Below are positions 50,600 through 59,770 of a stretch of DNA of 64,000 nt, in pieces. This DNA comes from JAXMCK01 sp046349395. GTDB taxonomy: Bacteria; Pseudomonadota; Alphaproteobacteria; Geminicoccales; Geminicoccaceae. A program made the position numbers and the translations under genes. Location of the stretch: assembly GCA_046349395.1 (NCBI GenBank), contig JAXMCK010000005.1, forward strand, positions 310,001 to 374,000, given 5' to 3'. The notes beneath the pieces were generated by a model. The model was not told the origin of the DNA. It saw nothing but the letters and a program-made list of their open reading frames with translations, and ran no database searches. The first letter of the stretch is position 1; each line of letters opens with the position of its first letter.

Positions 50600-51466
50600 G
50601 TGGGAGGGACGAGCCGCGGCGAGGCGCGGCTCCTGCTGCTGCCGCTCGTCCTCTTCCTCGTCCTGCTGCTGGGCTTCCCCTTCCTCGCCAATCTGGGCTG
50701 GAGCTTCGCCGACTTCTCCTTCGCTACCCTGTGGCAGCCGCGGTTCGTCGGTCCGGGCAACTATCTGGCGGCGGCGACCAACCCGGCGTTCTGGGAGGCG
50801 GTCTGGTTCTCCGTTCGTTTCGCCCTTCTCACCGCCACGGCCGAGGTGGCGCTCGGCCTCGCTCTGGCGCTGGCCGTGGCCCCCTTAGTCGAGAAGCGGC
50901 CCTGTCTGCTGGCACCGCTGCTGCTGCCGATGATGATCTCGCCGGCGCTGATGGGTGTCATGTGGCGGCTGATGCTGAACGAGTTCGTCGGCGTCATCCC
51001 GCAATATCTCTCCATGTTGGGCATCCTGATTGATCCGCTCGGACCCGACTGGGTGGTGACGACACTCGTCGTCATCGAGATCCTGCAATGGACGCCCTTC
51101 GCCTTCCTGATCCTGGTCACGGCCCTCCAGGCGATCCCGGGCGAGTTGCTGGAGGCGGCTGCCATCGACGGGGCCGGGCGGGCGCAGCGGCTGCTCCGGA
51201 TCGTCCTGCCGCTGCTGGTGCCGGCTCTCGCGATCACCGCCTTCCTGCGCTTCATCGACGGCGCGCGCGTCTTCGACCACATCTACGTGCTCACCGGCGG
51301 CGGCCCGGGGACGATGACGACGAGCGTCTCGATCCACGTCTACAAGAGCTTCTTCCAGCAGGACCGACTGGGCGAGGCCGTGGCGACGGCGATGCTGCTC
51401 TTCGTGCTGGCCGCCCTGCTGCTGATCCCGATGATGCGCTTCGGCCTGCGGGGAGCCCGGACGTGA
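50600..51466 (+). CDS. Sugar ABC permease, MalF/UgpA type (cassette 1)
   Basis: 288 residues from the GTG at 50600, 11 nt after the binding-protein stop. Six helices; the coupling motif is ELLEAAAIDGAGRAQRLLRI and GGGPGTMTTSVSIHVY closes the sequence. It makes the channel with the next gene, which it overlaps (GTGA). Confidence 0.92.
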   Translation: MGGTSRGEARLLLLPLVLFLVLLLGFPFLANLGWSFADFSFATLWQPRFVGPGNYLAAATNPAFWEAVWFSVRFALLTATAEVALGLALALAVAPLVEKRPCLLAPLLLPMMISPALMGVMWRLMLNEFVGVIPQYLSMLGILIDPLGPDWVVTTLVVIEILQWTPFAFLILVTALQAIPGELLEAAAIDGAGRAQRLLRIVLPLLVPALAITAFLRFIDGARVFDHIYVLTGGGPGTMTTSVSIHVYKSFFQQDRLGEAVATAMLLFVLAALLLIPMMRFGLRGART

Positions 51467-52278
51467 TCGGTACCGCTCTGCGCTGGCTGGTGCTCGTCCT
51501 GGCCGTCGCCGTCTTCAACCTGCCGATCCTCGTGACCTTCGCCACCTCGCTGAAGACCACGGCCGACATCAATGCGAGCCCGCCCGTCTGGCTGTTCGCG
51601 CCGACGCTGGAACACTACCGGACGGTGCTGACCGACCCCTCGCTCGACTTCCCGCGCTATCTCCTGAACAGCACGGCCCTTGCACTCGGCGGCAGTGCGC
51701 TGGCTCTCCTGCTTGCGCTACCTGCGGCCTACGCCATCGTGCGCTCCGGCCTCGGCGTGAACACCATCCTGCCGCTCGTCACCAATCTCCGTGCCGTGCC
51801 GCTCGTGATCTTCGCCATCCCGCTCTACCTCATGTTCCAGCTGACGGGCCTGCTCGACAGCCGCACGGGCCTCGCACTCGTCGCCTGCCTCATCAACCTG
51901 CCGATGGCGCTGCTGCTGCTCGTCGGCTTCCTGCAGGACCTGCCGCTGGAGCTGGAGGAGGCGGCCCGGGTCGACGGTGGGGGCACCATGACCGTGCTCC
52001 GCCACGTGGTCCTGCCGCTGGCCCGGCCGATGCTGCTGGCGGTCGGCATCCTTTCCTTCATCTTCGCCTGGAACGAGTTCCTGTTCGGTCTCATCCTGAC
52101 CACCCGCAACGCGGTGCCGGTCACCGTGGGCGCCACCTTCTTCATCACCTCCTGGGGCGTGAAGTGGGGTGCCACCGCCGCCGCCATGGTGCTCTCCGCC
52201 CTGCCGCCCATGCTCCTGGGCCTCCTCGCCTACCGCTATGTCGGCAAGGCGCTGCTGGCTGGGGCGCTGAAGGGTTAG
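51463..52278 (+). CDS. Sugar ABC permease, MalG/UgpE type (cassette 1)
   Basis: 271 residues from the GTG. Coupling motif LELEEAARVDGGGTMTVLRH, then FAWNEFLFGLILT, as in MalG. Its TAG overlaps the TAA of the convergent oxidoreductase, so the cassette ends here without an ATPase; the ATPase at 53285-54334 on the other strand is the likely shared motor. Confidence 0.92.
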   Translation: MIGTALRWLVLVLAVAVFNLPILVTFATSLKTTADINASPPVWLFAPTLEHYRTVLTDPSLDFPRYLLNSTALALGGSALALLLALPAAYAIVRSGLGVNTILPLVTNLRAVPLVIFAIPLYLMFQLTGLLDSRTGLALVACLINLPMALLLLVGFLQDLPLELEEAARVDGGGTMTVLRHVVLPLARPMLLAVGILSFIFAWNEFLFGLILTTRNAVPVTVGATFFITSWGVKWGATAAAMVLSALPPMLLGLLAYRYVGKALLAGALKG

Positions 52279-53270
52279 CGTCGGACCTCGACCGGGCCGC
52301 CCTCGTTCAGGGACGCGAACAGGGCGTCGATGACGAAGATGGCGTCGCGGGCGTCCTTCCAGTCCTGGACGAAGGGGCGGCCGGTGATGACGGCTTCGGC
52401 GAAGTGGAGGACCTCGTCGCGCAGGTCGCCGACGATGCGGCCGTTGATCTCGGGCCAGAGGTGGGTGTCGGCACCCTTCGGGCCGTCCGCGCCGACGAAC
52501 CAGAGGCCCTGGTCGCGGACGTCGAGGAAGGCGGCGGTCTCGGTACCGATGACCTCGAGCTGGGCGAGGTAGCCGTAAGGCAGGCCGTCGGGCCAGGACC
52601 AGTTGTAGTCGAGGAGGCCGATGGCGCCGGACCGGAACTCCAGGACGGCGTAGAGTGCATCCTCCTCAGCGAGGCCCAGCTTCTGCACGCGGCGGGCGTC
52701 GACGCGGACGATGGGCCCGGCCGTCTGCTGCAGCATGTCGATGTCGTGCACGCCCAGATAATAGAGGATCGAGGTGACCTTCCCGACGCGGGCCGGCAGG
52801 CCGCGCGGGCAGTTGCGCTTGGCACGCGCGGTGATCACCTGGCCGAGGTCGCCGCGCTTCGCCGCATCGCGGATCTGGGCGTAGCGCGGATCGAAGTGGA
52901 GCACGTGGCCGACCATGAGGCGCACGCCGGCCGCCTCGACCGCGGCGCCGATCTCGCGGGCGGCGGCCCCGTCGTGCGCCATCGGCTTTTCGAGCAGGAT
53001 GTGCTTGCCGGCCTTCGCCGCCGCCACGGCGGGTGCCACGTGGTGGCGGTCGGGTGTCACGATCGTGACGGCCTCGATCTCGGGCCGGGCCAGCAGCTGG
53101 GCATAGTCGGCATGCGCCTCGCAGCCGAGGCGGCCGGCGATCTCGCGGGCGCGGGCCGCGTCGATGTCGGCGACGGCGACGAGATCGAAGGTGGGTATCT
53201 GCGACTGCACGCGGGCGTGCAGCTCGCCCATGAAGCCCAGCCCGATCACACCGACCTTCAGACGTCGCAT
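52275..53270 (-). CDS. Gfo/Idh/MocA family oxidoreductase
   Basis: 331 residues. N-terminal GVIGLGFMGELHARV Rossmann motif, catalytic-region EKPMAHDGAAAREIG and the C-terminal beta-sheet domain. It probably oxidises or dehydrates a sugar derivative with NAD. It is the last gene of the minus-strand unit that begins with the FGGY kinase at 61305, and lies 14 nt after the ATPase stop. Confidence 0.92.
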   Translation of the reverse strand: MRRLKVGVIGLGFMGELHARVQSQIPTFDLVAVADIDAARAREIAGRLGCEAHADYAQLLARPEIEAVTIVTPDRHHVAPAVAAAKAGKHILLEKPMAHDGAAAREIGAAVEAAGVRLMVGHVLHFDPRYAQIRDAAKRGDLGQVITARAKRNCPRGLPARVGKVTSILYYLGVHDIDMLQQTAGPIVRVDARRVQKLGLAEEDALYAVLEFRSGAIGLLDYNWSWPDGLPYGYLAQLEVIGTETAAFLDVRDQGLWFVGADGPKGADTHLWPEINGRIVGDLRDEVLHFAEAVITGRPFVQDWKDARDAIFVIDALFASLNEGGPVEVRR

Positions 53271-53284
53271 CGACCTCGTCCCGG

Positions 53285-54334
53285 CTAGAGGCGCCGGCCG
53301 GTCGCGGGGTCGAAGACGAGGCACCGGGAAGCGTCCGGAACCAGATGCAGGGCGTCGCCGACGGCCGCATCGAACTCCGGATCGACCAAGGCCCGCACCT
53401 TCTGGCGGTCGGCCGTCTCGGCGATGATCACCGACTCGCGGCCCAGATGCTCCAGCGCGAAAACGCGCACCGGCAGCCCGTCGGCACGTGGCGCCGGCGA
53501 GACCGTCAGATGCTGTGGGCGGACGCCGAGGACGGCCTGTCCGTCGCGGACCGGCACGGGCAGGGCCAGAGGACCGGAGCTGAAGCTGCCGCCCGCGACG
53601 CGCCCCTCGATCAGGTTCATCGGCGGGGTGCCGATGAAGCCGGCGACGAAGAGGGTCTCGGGCCGGCTGTAGACGTCGCCGGGGGTGCCGATCTGCTCCA
53701 GGCGGCCGTCGCGCATGACGGCGATGCGGTCGCCCATCGTCATCGCCTCGACCTGGTCGTGGGTGACGAAGACCGTGGTCGTGGCGAGCCGCTTCTGCAG
53801 GTTCACGAGCTCGGCGCGGAGCGTGAGGCGGAGTGCTGCGTCCAGCGCCGAGAGCGGCTCGTCGAGCAGGAAGGCCGCGGGCTCGCGCACGATGGCCTTG
53901 GCCGTGGCGACACGCTGGCGCTGGCCGCCCGACATCTGGGACGGCAGCTTGTCGAGCAGGGAGGCGATGTCGAGCATCGCGACGGCGTCGTCGATGCGCT
54001 TGCGCTGGACCTCGGGGGCGAGGCCGGCGCGGTGCAGCGACGCCTCGATGTTCTTCCGGGCCGTCATGTGCGGGTAGAGGAGGGCCGACTGGAAGACCAT
54101 CGCGATGTTCCGCCGGTGCGGCGGGGCGGTCGTGACGTCGGCACCGCCGATCGTGATGCGGCCCGAGGTGGGCGATTCCAGGCCCGCGATCATGTTGAGC
54201 GTCGTCGTCTTGCCGCAGCCCGAGGGGCCGAGCAGGACCAGGAACTCGCCGTCGGTGATGTCGAGGTCGAGGTTCTCGACGGCGACGAAGCCGCCGAAGC
54301 TCTTGCGCAGGCGCTCCAGTCGGACACCCGCCAT
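53285..54334 (-). CDS. Sugar ABC transporter ATPase, MalK/UgpC type (shared motor)
   Basis: 349 residues. Walker A GPSGCGKTT, signature MSGGQRQRV, Walker B AFLLDEPLSALDAALR, and a C-terminal regulatory domain (VLGVRPQHLTV). MalK-type ATPases often serve several transporters. This is the only one of its class in the window and may serve both the adjacent minus-strand permeases and the ATPase-less cassette at 49.3-52.3 kb. The ATG shares one base with the permease stop (TGATG). Confidence 0.93.
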   Translation of the reverse strand: MAGVRLERLRKSFGGFVAVENLDLDITDGEFLVLLGPSGCGKTTTLNMIAGLESPTSGRITIGGADVTTAPPHRRNIAMVFQSALLYPHMTARKNIEASLHRAGLAPEVQRKRIDDAVAMLDIASLLDKLPSQMSGGQRQRVATAKAIVREPAAFLLDEPLSALDAALRLTLRAELVNLQKRLATTTVFVTHDQVEAMTMGDRIAVMRDGRLEQIGTPGDVYSRPETLFVAGFIGTPPMNLIEGRVAGGSFSSGPLALPVPVRDGQAVLGVRPQHLTVSPAPRADGLPVRVFALEHLGRESVIIAETADRQKVRALVDPEFDAAVGDALHLVPDASRCLVFDPATGRRL

Positions 54335-55191
54335 CAGCGCACCGGATCCACGAGGTTCATGTCGGCGATGTGCCTCTGCAGGAAGAAGGCCACGAGTGCG
54401 GGGGGCAGGATGCTGAGCCAGAGCGAGGCCGCGAGGTGGCTGGGCTCGGGGTGCTGGAAGAGGAAGCCCGAGATGGCCGTCGGCAGCGTGTTGGCGGGCG
54501 TGCCGTTCACGAGCACGAGCGCGTAGGTGTACTCGTTCCAGGCGAAGAGGAAGGCGATGACGGCGGCGACGGCGACACCCGGCTTCGCCAGCGGCAGCAC
54601 GATGCGGACGAGCGTCTCGGCCCGGCTGTAGCCGTCGACGCGGGCCAAGCGCTCGACCGGCGGCAGGTTGCGGAAATAGCCGATGAGCATCCAGGTGACG
54701 AAGGGGATGGTGATCGTCAGGGTGACGATGACGAGGCCGGTCAGCGTCCCGCTGAGGCCGAGCTGCAGGTACATGACGTAGAACGGGATGAGCGTGCTGA
54801 CCGGCGGCAGCGAGGCGGCCAAGAGGATCGCGAACAGCATCGCACCCTTGAAGCGAAAGTCGAGGCGGGCGAAGGCCCAGGCCAGAGGCACGGTGACCAG
54901 GAGCGTGATCAGCATGACCACGATGCTGACGATCAGGCTGTTGCCGAGGCCGCGGATGATCTGGTTCGCCTGCCCTGAGGCGCGCCGGACGGTGCCGTCG
55001 GCGAGGGTCCAGTCGAAGCCGAAGATGTTGAAGAAGGCCGCCGGCTGCGGCTCCAGCGGCCACAAGGGGGGCGGGAAGCGGGCGATCTCGCCGGGTGTGA
55101 GCACCGAGAGCCGGAGGAACCAGTAGAGCGGCAGCAGCGTCCAGACGAGGGCGACGGCGACCGCCAGATAGCCCCAGGGTCCGCGCTTCAC
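54334..55191 (-). CDS. Sugar ABC permease, MalG type (cassette 2)
   Basis: 285 residues from the GTG. Coupling motif ERLARVDGYSRAETLVRIVL and FLFAWNEYTYALVLV. It forms the second half of the channel with the permease upstream (GTGA overlap). Confidence 0.92.
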   Translation of the reverse strand: MKRGPWGYLAVAVALVWTLLPLYWFLRLSVLTPGEIARFPPPLWPLEPQPAAFFNIFGFDWTLADGTVRRASGQANQIIRGLGNSLIVSIVVMLITLLVTVPLAWAFARLDFRFKGAMLFAILLAASLPPVSTLIPFYVMYLQLGLSGTLTGLVIVTLTITIPFVTWMLIGYFRNLPPVERLARVDGYSRAETLVRIVLPLAKPGVAVAAVIAFLFAWNEYTYALVLVNGTPANTLPTAISGFLFQHPEPSHLAASLWLSILPPALVAFFLQRHIADMNLVDPVR

Positions 55192-56069
55192 AGCGGCCGC
55201 TCCGCCCGCCGGCCCCAGATCAGATAGAGCAGCGTCGTGCTGCCGATGATGAGCGCCAGCAGCAGGAAGGACATCGCGGCCCCGGTGCCGAGGTCGAGGT
55301 CCTTGAAGCTCACCTTGTAGAGTTGATAGGTCAGCGTGGCCGAGGCCGTGCCCGGGCCGCCCCCCGACAGCACGAAGATGTAATCGAACAGCTTCAGCGA
55401 CAGCACCGTCGTGATGCAGGTGAAGACGAAGAGCGTGAAGCGCAGCGGCGGCAGCGTGACGTGGCGGAAGGTCGACAGCGGCGACATCCGGTCGATGGCC
55501 GCGAGGTCGTAGAGCCGCTTCGGGATCGTCTGCATGTTGGCCAGGAGGAAGAAGGCCACGAGCGGGGCCATGTTCCAAGCGTTGCCGATCGCCAGCACCT
55601 CGATGACCGAGGCGCGGGTGATGAAGTTGACGGCGTCCGTGCCGCCGAAGGCGTAGGCGATCGAGGTGCCGATGCCCGTCTGCCCCTTGGCGAGATAGCT
55701 GAACATGATGCCCGTGGCGTAGAGCGACACGGCCCAGGGCAGGATGATGAGCGTGCGGACGAGGCCCGGTGCCGGCAGCGGCCGGTTCAGCGCCACGGCG
55801 AGGCCGAGGCCGATCAGCATCGCGAGGACGACCGACTCGATCGTGAACCGGACCGAGACCCAGGCCGACCACCAGAAGCGGTTGTCGGTCATCACCGCCC
55901 GAAAGTTGTCGAGCCCGACGAAGTCCGACTGATAGCCGCCGAAGAACTGGATCTGGTGCAGCGACAGCCACACCGCGTAGCCGAGCGGGTAGGCCACGAC
56001 CAGCAAGAGGAAGATGAGGACCGGCAGGGCGAGCAGCAGCGCGAACTGCAGATCCGACAGATCGCGCAT
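55188..56069 (-). CDS. Sugar ABC permease, MalF type (cassette 2)
   Basis: 293 residues, ATG start. PVLIFLLLVVAYPLGYAVWL helix, coupling motif RLYDLAAIDRMSPLSTFRH, and LSGGGPGTASATLTY. First permease of the minus-strand sugar importer. Confidence 0.92.
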   Translation of the reverse strand: MRDLSDLQFALLLALPVLIFLLLVVAYPLGYAVWLSLHQIQFFGGYQSDFVGLDNFRAVMTDNRFWWSAWVSVRFTIESVVLAMLIGLGLAVALNRPLPAPGLVRTLIILPWAVSLYATGIMFSYLAKGQTGIGTSIAYAFGGTDAVNFITRASVIEVLAIGNAWNMAPLVAFFLLANMQTIPKRLYDLAAIDRMSPLSTFRHVTLPPLRFTLFVFTCITTVLSLKLFDYIFVLSGGGPGTASATLTYQLYKVSFKDLDLGTGAAMSFLLLALIIGSTTLLYLIWGRRAERPL

Positions 56070-56092
56070 GCCGCCCGCTCCGGGTACCAGAA

Positions 56093-57442
56093 TCAGCCGA
56101 TCTTGTATTTGCGGTTCAGATCGTTGATCTTGCCGTTGATCTCCTCGATCGTGCCGGCGATGTCACCGTCCTCGGTGACGAAGTTCTGCAGCGTCTCCTT
56201 GAGCCAGCTGTTGAACTCCTCCGACCAGACGACGGCCCAGATCCCCTTCGGGTAGGGTGTCGCGGCATAGACCTCGAGCACGGCCTTGACGTCCTCCGGC
56301 CGGGCCAGAGCGCTCTCCATCCGCTTTTTGGTGGCCTCGCTGTTCATCACCGACTTGTAGCCGCTGAACAGCATCGACTCCTGCATCCAGCGGTCGCCGA
56401 CATAGACCTTGCCGTCCTGGTCCTTGAACCCGTACCAGCTGGCGAAGCGCTTGACGTCCTCGGTGGCGGCGGGCGAGCGGGACGGCCGGGCGGCCATCAG
56501 GTAGACGGCACTGTCGAGCAGGCCCCAGCTCTGGCCCTGATAGGGCAGCAGCGAGGCCTTGCCGGCGATCTGCGAGCGGTCCTTCCGGTTGAAGGTTTCC
56601 AGATCGTAGAGCTGCTGCGGGCTGAAGACGTAGCGGCCCGAGGCAAACGCGTCGATGTAGGCGCTCTCGTTGTAGGTCAGCACCTCCTCCGGGACGAGCT
56701 TGTCGTTCCAGATCTTCTTCCAGGCCGCCAGCGTCTTGTAGGCGGGGCCGGTCTCGTCGGTCGTCAGCATCGGCTTGTGCGTCTCGGGGTCGGCCACCTG
56801 CCCGCCCCGGTTCAGCACCTCGAAGACGAAGCCCCAGGAGATCCCGAACCACTCGTTGATCCAGTGCGGCAGGAGCGGCTGGGCCACACCCTTGCCCTTC
56901 AGCACGTCGAGCTGGGCGTAGAGCTCGTCCCAGTTCTTCGGGAAGTCGGCATCGCTCAGGCCGGCCTTGCCGTAGGCGTCCAGGTTCACGTGCATGACGC
57001 CGCGGGTCGAGACGAAGTAGCTGAGACCCAACAGCTTGCCCTTGTAGCTCCAGGCATCGAGGATGTTGGGGAACATGTCCGCCTTGATGTCGGCGATGTT
57101 CGGGAGGTCCTCGGCCGGCAGCACCCACCCGCCATCGAAGTAGCGGACGGCGGTCGCCGGGTTGGCGTAGAGCACGTCGAGCTCCGCACCGGCGATCAGG
57201 TTCTTCTCCATGATCGAGGGATAGTCGCCGGTGACCGTGGCGTAGTCGACCTTGCCGTTCATCTCCTTGTTGTAGCGGTCGACGTTGCTCTGCACGATGT
57301 CGGTCTTGTACTGCCAGCCGCGGAAGTAGACCGGCTCGCCGCTGGTCGCCTTGAGGTCGAAGTCGGCGGCCGAGCCCGGCCGCCCGGATGCGGCCCACGC
57401 GGCGGCCGCGGTGCCGGCAAGAAGCAACTGCCTACGGTTCAT
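56093..57442 (-). CDS. Family-1 sugar ABC binding protein (cassette 2)
   Basis: 449 residues. The N-terminus MNRRQLLLAGTAAAAWAAS has a twin-arginine-like start, so Tat export is possible. SBP_bac_1 fold (YFRGWQYKTDIVQSNVDRYN, ELDVLYANPATAVRYFDGGW, YGKAGLSDADFPKNWDEL). It supplies ligand to cassette 2. It is preceded by the amino-sugar-type genes, 84 nt after the ROK kinase stop. Confidence 0.9.
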   Translation of the reverse strand: MNRRQLLLAGTAAAAWAASGRPGSAADFDLKATSGEPVYFRGWQYKTDIVQSNVDRYNKEMNGKVDYATVTGDYPSIMEKNLIAGAELDVLYANPATAVRYFDGGWVLPAEDLPNIADIKADMFPNILDAWSYKGKLLGLSYFVSTRGVMHVNLDAYGKAGLSDADFPKNWDELYAQLDVLKGKGVAQPLLPHWINEWFGISWGFVFEVLNRGGQVADPETHKPMLTTDETGPAYKTLAAWKKIWNDKLVPEEVLTYNESAYIDAFASGRYVFSPQQLYDLETFNRKDRSQIAGKASLLPYQGQSWGLLDSAVYLMAARPSRSPAATEDVKRFASWYGFKDQDGKVYVGDRWMQESMLFSGYKSVMNSEATKKRMESALARPEDVKAVLEVYAATPYPKGIWAVVWSEEFNSWLKETLQNFVTEDGDIAGTIEEINGKINDLNRKYKIG

Positions 57443-57526
57443 GTGCCTGTTCCTCCCGTTCCACCCGTCGACCTTGATGGCGGAACGGAAACCTACCCAC
57501 AAGTACAAGTTGACGCAGGGGACGTC

Positions 57527-58393
57527 CTACTTGAGCGCGAGGTCGGCGGCGCCGACGAGGCCGGCATCGGCGCCGAGCGCAGCCGATACGAGCGGCAACC
57601 GAAACAGGTCACGCTCCAGGGCTAAGGCAGCGCGGATACGGTCGAGATAGCCCGCAGCCAGACCGAGCCCGCCGCCAACGATCACGAGATCGGGATCGAG
57701 AAGGGCGACGATCCCGCCGATGGCGCGGGAGGTGCAGGCGGCGGCAGCGTCGACCAGGGCGACGGCGCGCGGATCGGTCATGGCGAGAAGGTCTGGAGGG
57801 CTCACGGGCCGGCCGAACAGGGCCGAGGCCTGCCGCTCCAGGGCGCGGCCCGAGGCCAGGCTTTCGAGGGTGCCGACGCGGCCGCTGCCGCAGGCGGGGC
57901 CGGCGGGATCGACGCCGAGGAAGCCGACATGGCCGGCCAGCCCCTGCCGGCCGGTGACGAGCCGGCCATCGACGACGAGGCCACCGCCGATGCCGGTGGA
58001 GATGGTCATGAACAGAAGGTTGCGGACACCCTGGCCGGCGCCGAACCGGTGCTCGCCCCAGGCGGCTGCGGCACCATCGTTCACGAGGGTGACGGGCAGG
58101 CCGAGGCGGGCGGAAAGAGGCTCGGCGAACGGGCTGGGTGCCGTGAGGTGCCAGATCTCGCGGTTGACGGCATCCAGCCTGCCGCCCTGGACGAGGCCCG
58201 CCGTGGCGACGCCGACGGCATTGGCGTGTCTGGGCCAGTCGCCGGCGGTGGCGACGGCGGTGTCGATGATGGCCCGAAGGTCGGGGGCGGGCGGGGTCGG
58301 CAGTTGGCGGCGGTCGAGGATGCGGCCGTCCCGGACGAGGGCGGCGGCGATCTTGCTGCCGCCGAGGTCGAGGGCGAGGACGGTCTCAGCCAC
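57527..58393 (-). CDS. ROK family sugar kinase, NanK-like
   Basis: 288 residues from the GTG. ATP-binding LALDLGGSKIAAALV and catalytic-region TLVNDGAAAAWGEH are present. The zinc site usual in NanK (CxCGxxGCxE) is degenerate: the segment reads ACGSGRVGTLES, so one or more Cys ligands are lost. It probably phosphorylates N-acetylmannosamine or a similar hexosamine at O-6. It overlaps the NanE stop by 8 nt (GTGGCTGA). Confidence 0.85.
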   Translation of the reverse strand: MAETVLALDLGGSKIAAALVRDGRILDRRQLPTPPAPDLRAIIDTAVATAGDWPRHANAVGVATAGLVQGGRLDAVNREIWHLTAPSPFAEPLSARLGLPVTLVNDGAAAAWGEHRFGAGQGVRNLLFMTISTGIGGGLVVDGRLVTGRQGLAGHVGFLGVDPAGPACGSGRVGTLESLASGRALERQASALFGRPVSPPDLLAMTDPRAVALVDAAAACTSRAIGGIVALLDPDLVIVGGGLGLAAGYLDRIRAALALERDLFRLPLVSAALGADAGLVGAADLALK

Positions 58394-59054
58394 CCGCCAG
58401 CGCTGCCGCGAACCAGCCGGTGACGTGCTCGGGCCGCGTGATGGCGGAGCCGACGACGACGGCGAAAGCACCCGCGTCGCGGGCGGCCAAAGCTTGCGCC
58501 GGCGTGCGGATATTGCCCTCGGCGATGACGCGCAGCCCCTCGGCCGCCAAGTCGCCGACGAGGTCCAGGTCCGGCTCCTCGGGCGCGGGACCGGGTCCGG
58601 TGTATCCGGCCAGCGTGCTGCCGATGAGGTCCGCACCCGCCTCGTAGGCGGCGAGACCTTCCTCCAACCTGGCGCAGTCGGCCATGGCGAGGCAGCCGGC
58701 TTCGTGGATGGCGGCCACCATGGCGGGAACGGGCACCGGGCGGACGCGGTCGGTGGCGTCGAAGGCGATGATGGCGGCCCCTGCCCTGGCGATCGCCGTG
58801 ACGTCGGCCTCGTCGGGAGTGATGAAGAGCCGGTCGCCCGTCTGCTCGCGCTTGATCAGGCCGATCACGGGCAGGCTCGTGACCGCGGTTACGGCGGCGA
58901 TGTCGCGCACGCTCTCGATGCGCAGGCCGACCGCACCCGAGCCGGCGACGGCACGGGCCGTGGCGGCGACGATCTCGGCGGTGTCGAGCGGGCCGCCGCG
59001 GACCGGCTGGCAGGAGACGATGAGGCCGCCGGCGAGGCTATGGAGCAGGCTCAC
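58386..59054 (-). CDS. nanE: N-acetylmannosamine-6-phosphate epimerase
   Basis: 222 residues from the GTG. TIM-barrel with IVSCQPVRGG, LPVIGLIKRE, FDATDRVRP and VIAEGNIRTPAQALAARDAG, all NanE marks. It turns ManNAc-6-P into GlcNAc-6-P. Coupled to the isomerase upstream (GTGA) and the kinase downstream. No NanA lyase gene is in the window, so the cargo may be ManNAc itself or another amino sugar. Confidence 0.9.
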   Translation of the reverse strand: MSLLHSLAGGLIVSCQPVRGGPLDTAEIVAATARAVAGSGAVGLRIESVRDIAAVTAVTSLPVIGLIKREQTGDRLFITPDEADVTAIARAGAAIIAFDATDRVRPVPVPAMVAAIHEAGCLAMADCARLEEGLAAYEAGADLIGSTLAGYTGPGPAPEEPDLDLVGDLAAEGLRVIAEGNIRTPAQALAARDAGAFAVVVGSAITRPEHVTGWFAAALAGG

Positions 59055-59770
59055 AGGTGCGGGCTCCGCGGCTTGTAGCGGTCGAGCAGGCGACGGTTGT
59101 GCTCCGTGGCACCCGGCATGTTGGAACTGATCCAGACGGGGGCGTCGGCGCCGAGCAACTCGACGACCTCGCACAGGATGGCGTTCAGGATGAACGCACC
59201 GGTGACGGTGGAGGCGGGGCCAGTGCGGACGACGCCCGCCTGGACCAGCGCGTCGCCGGGCGGGCCCTGATTGTCGATGACGAGGTCGGCGACGTCGGCG
59301 AGCTTCCTGCCCGTCGGACCGACCTTGGCTGTGGCGGCATAGGCGGCGGCCTGGACGGCGACGACCGTGAGGCCGCGGGCCTTGGCGGCGACGGCCATCT
59401 CGACCGGGACGGCGTTCACGCCGCTGTTGGAGAAGACAATGAGGACGTCGCCAGGGCGGACCGGATAGGCGTCGAGCACGACGGATGCCAGGCCCGGCAG
59501 GCGCTCCATGGCGCTGCCGAGTTCGGCACCGGACTGCATCGAGAGGCCGGGGCCTAGGATCGGGCTGACGCAGGCGAGGCCGCCGGCGCGGTGCAGGCCC
59601 TCGATCGCCATGAGCTGCGAGTGGCCGGTGCCGAAGAGCCAGATCATGCCGTCGCCGGCGACGGCGTCGCGGCAGAGGGCGGCGGCACGCGAGATGGCTT
59701 GCATCTCCGTGGCGGCGATGCGGTCGAGGAGCTTGCGCACCTCGTCCATGTAGCTGTGAGCCAGGGTCAT
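59051..59770 (-). CDS. SIS domain sugar isomerase-like protein
   Basis: 239 residues. SIS fold with IWLFGTGHSQLMAIEGLHRA and LIVFSNSGVNAVPVEMAVAA, the phosphosugar-binding Ser loops. Related to MurQ-like and other uncharacterised SIS proteins; it could isomerise or deaminate an amino-sugar phosphate. ATG overlaps the FGGY kinase stop (ATGA). Confidence 0.87.
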   Translation of the reverse strand: MTLAHSYMDEVRKLLDRIAATEMQAISRAAALCRDAVAGDGMIWLFGTGHSQLMAIEGLHRAGGLACVSPILGPGLSMQSGAELGSAMERLPGLASVVLDAYPVRPGDVLIVFSNSGVNAVPVEMAVAAKARGLTVVAVQAAAYAATAKVGPTGRKLADVADLVIDNQGPPGDALVQAGVVRTGPASTVTGAFILNAILCEVVELLGADAPVWISSNMPGATEHNRRLLDRYKPRSPHL

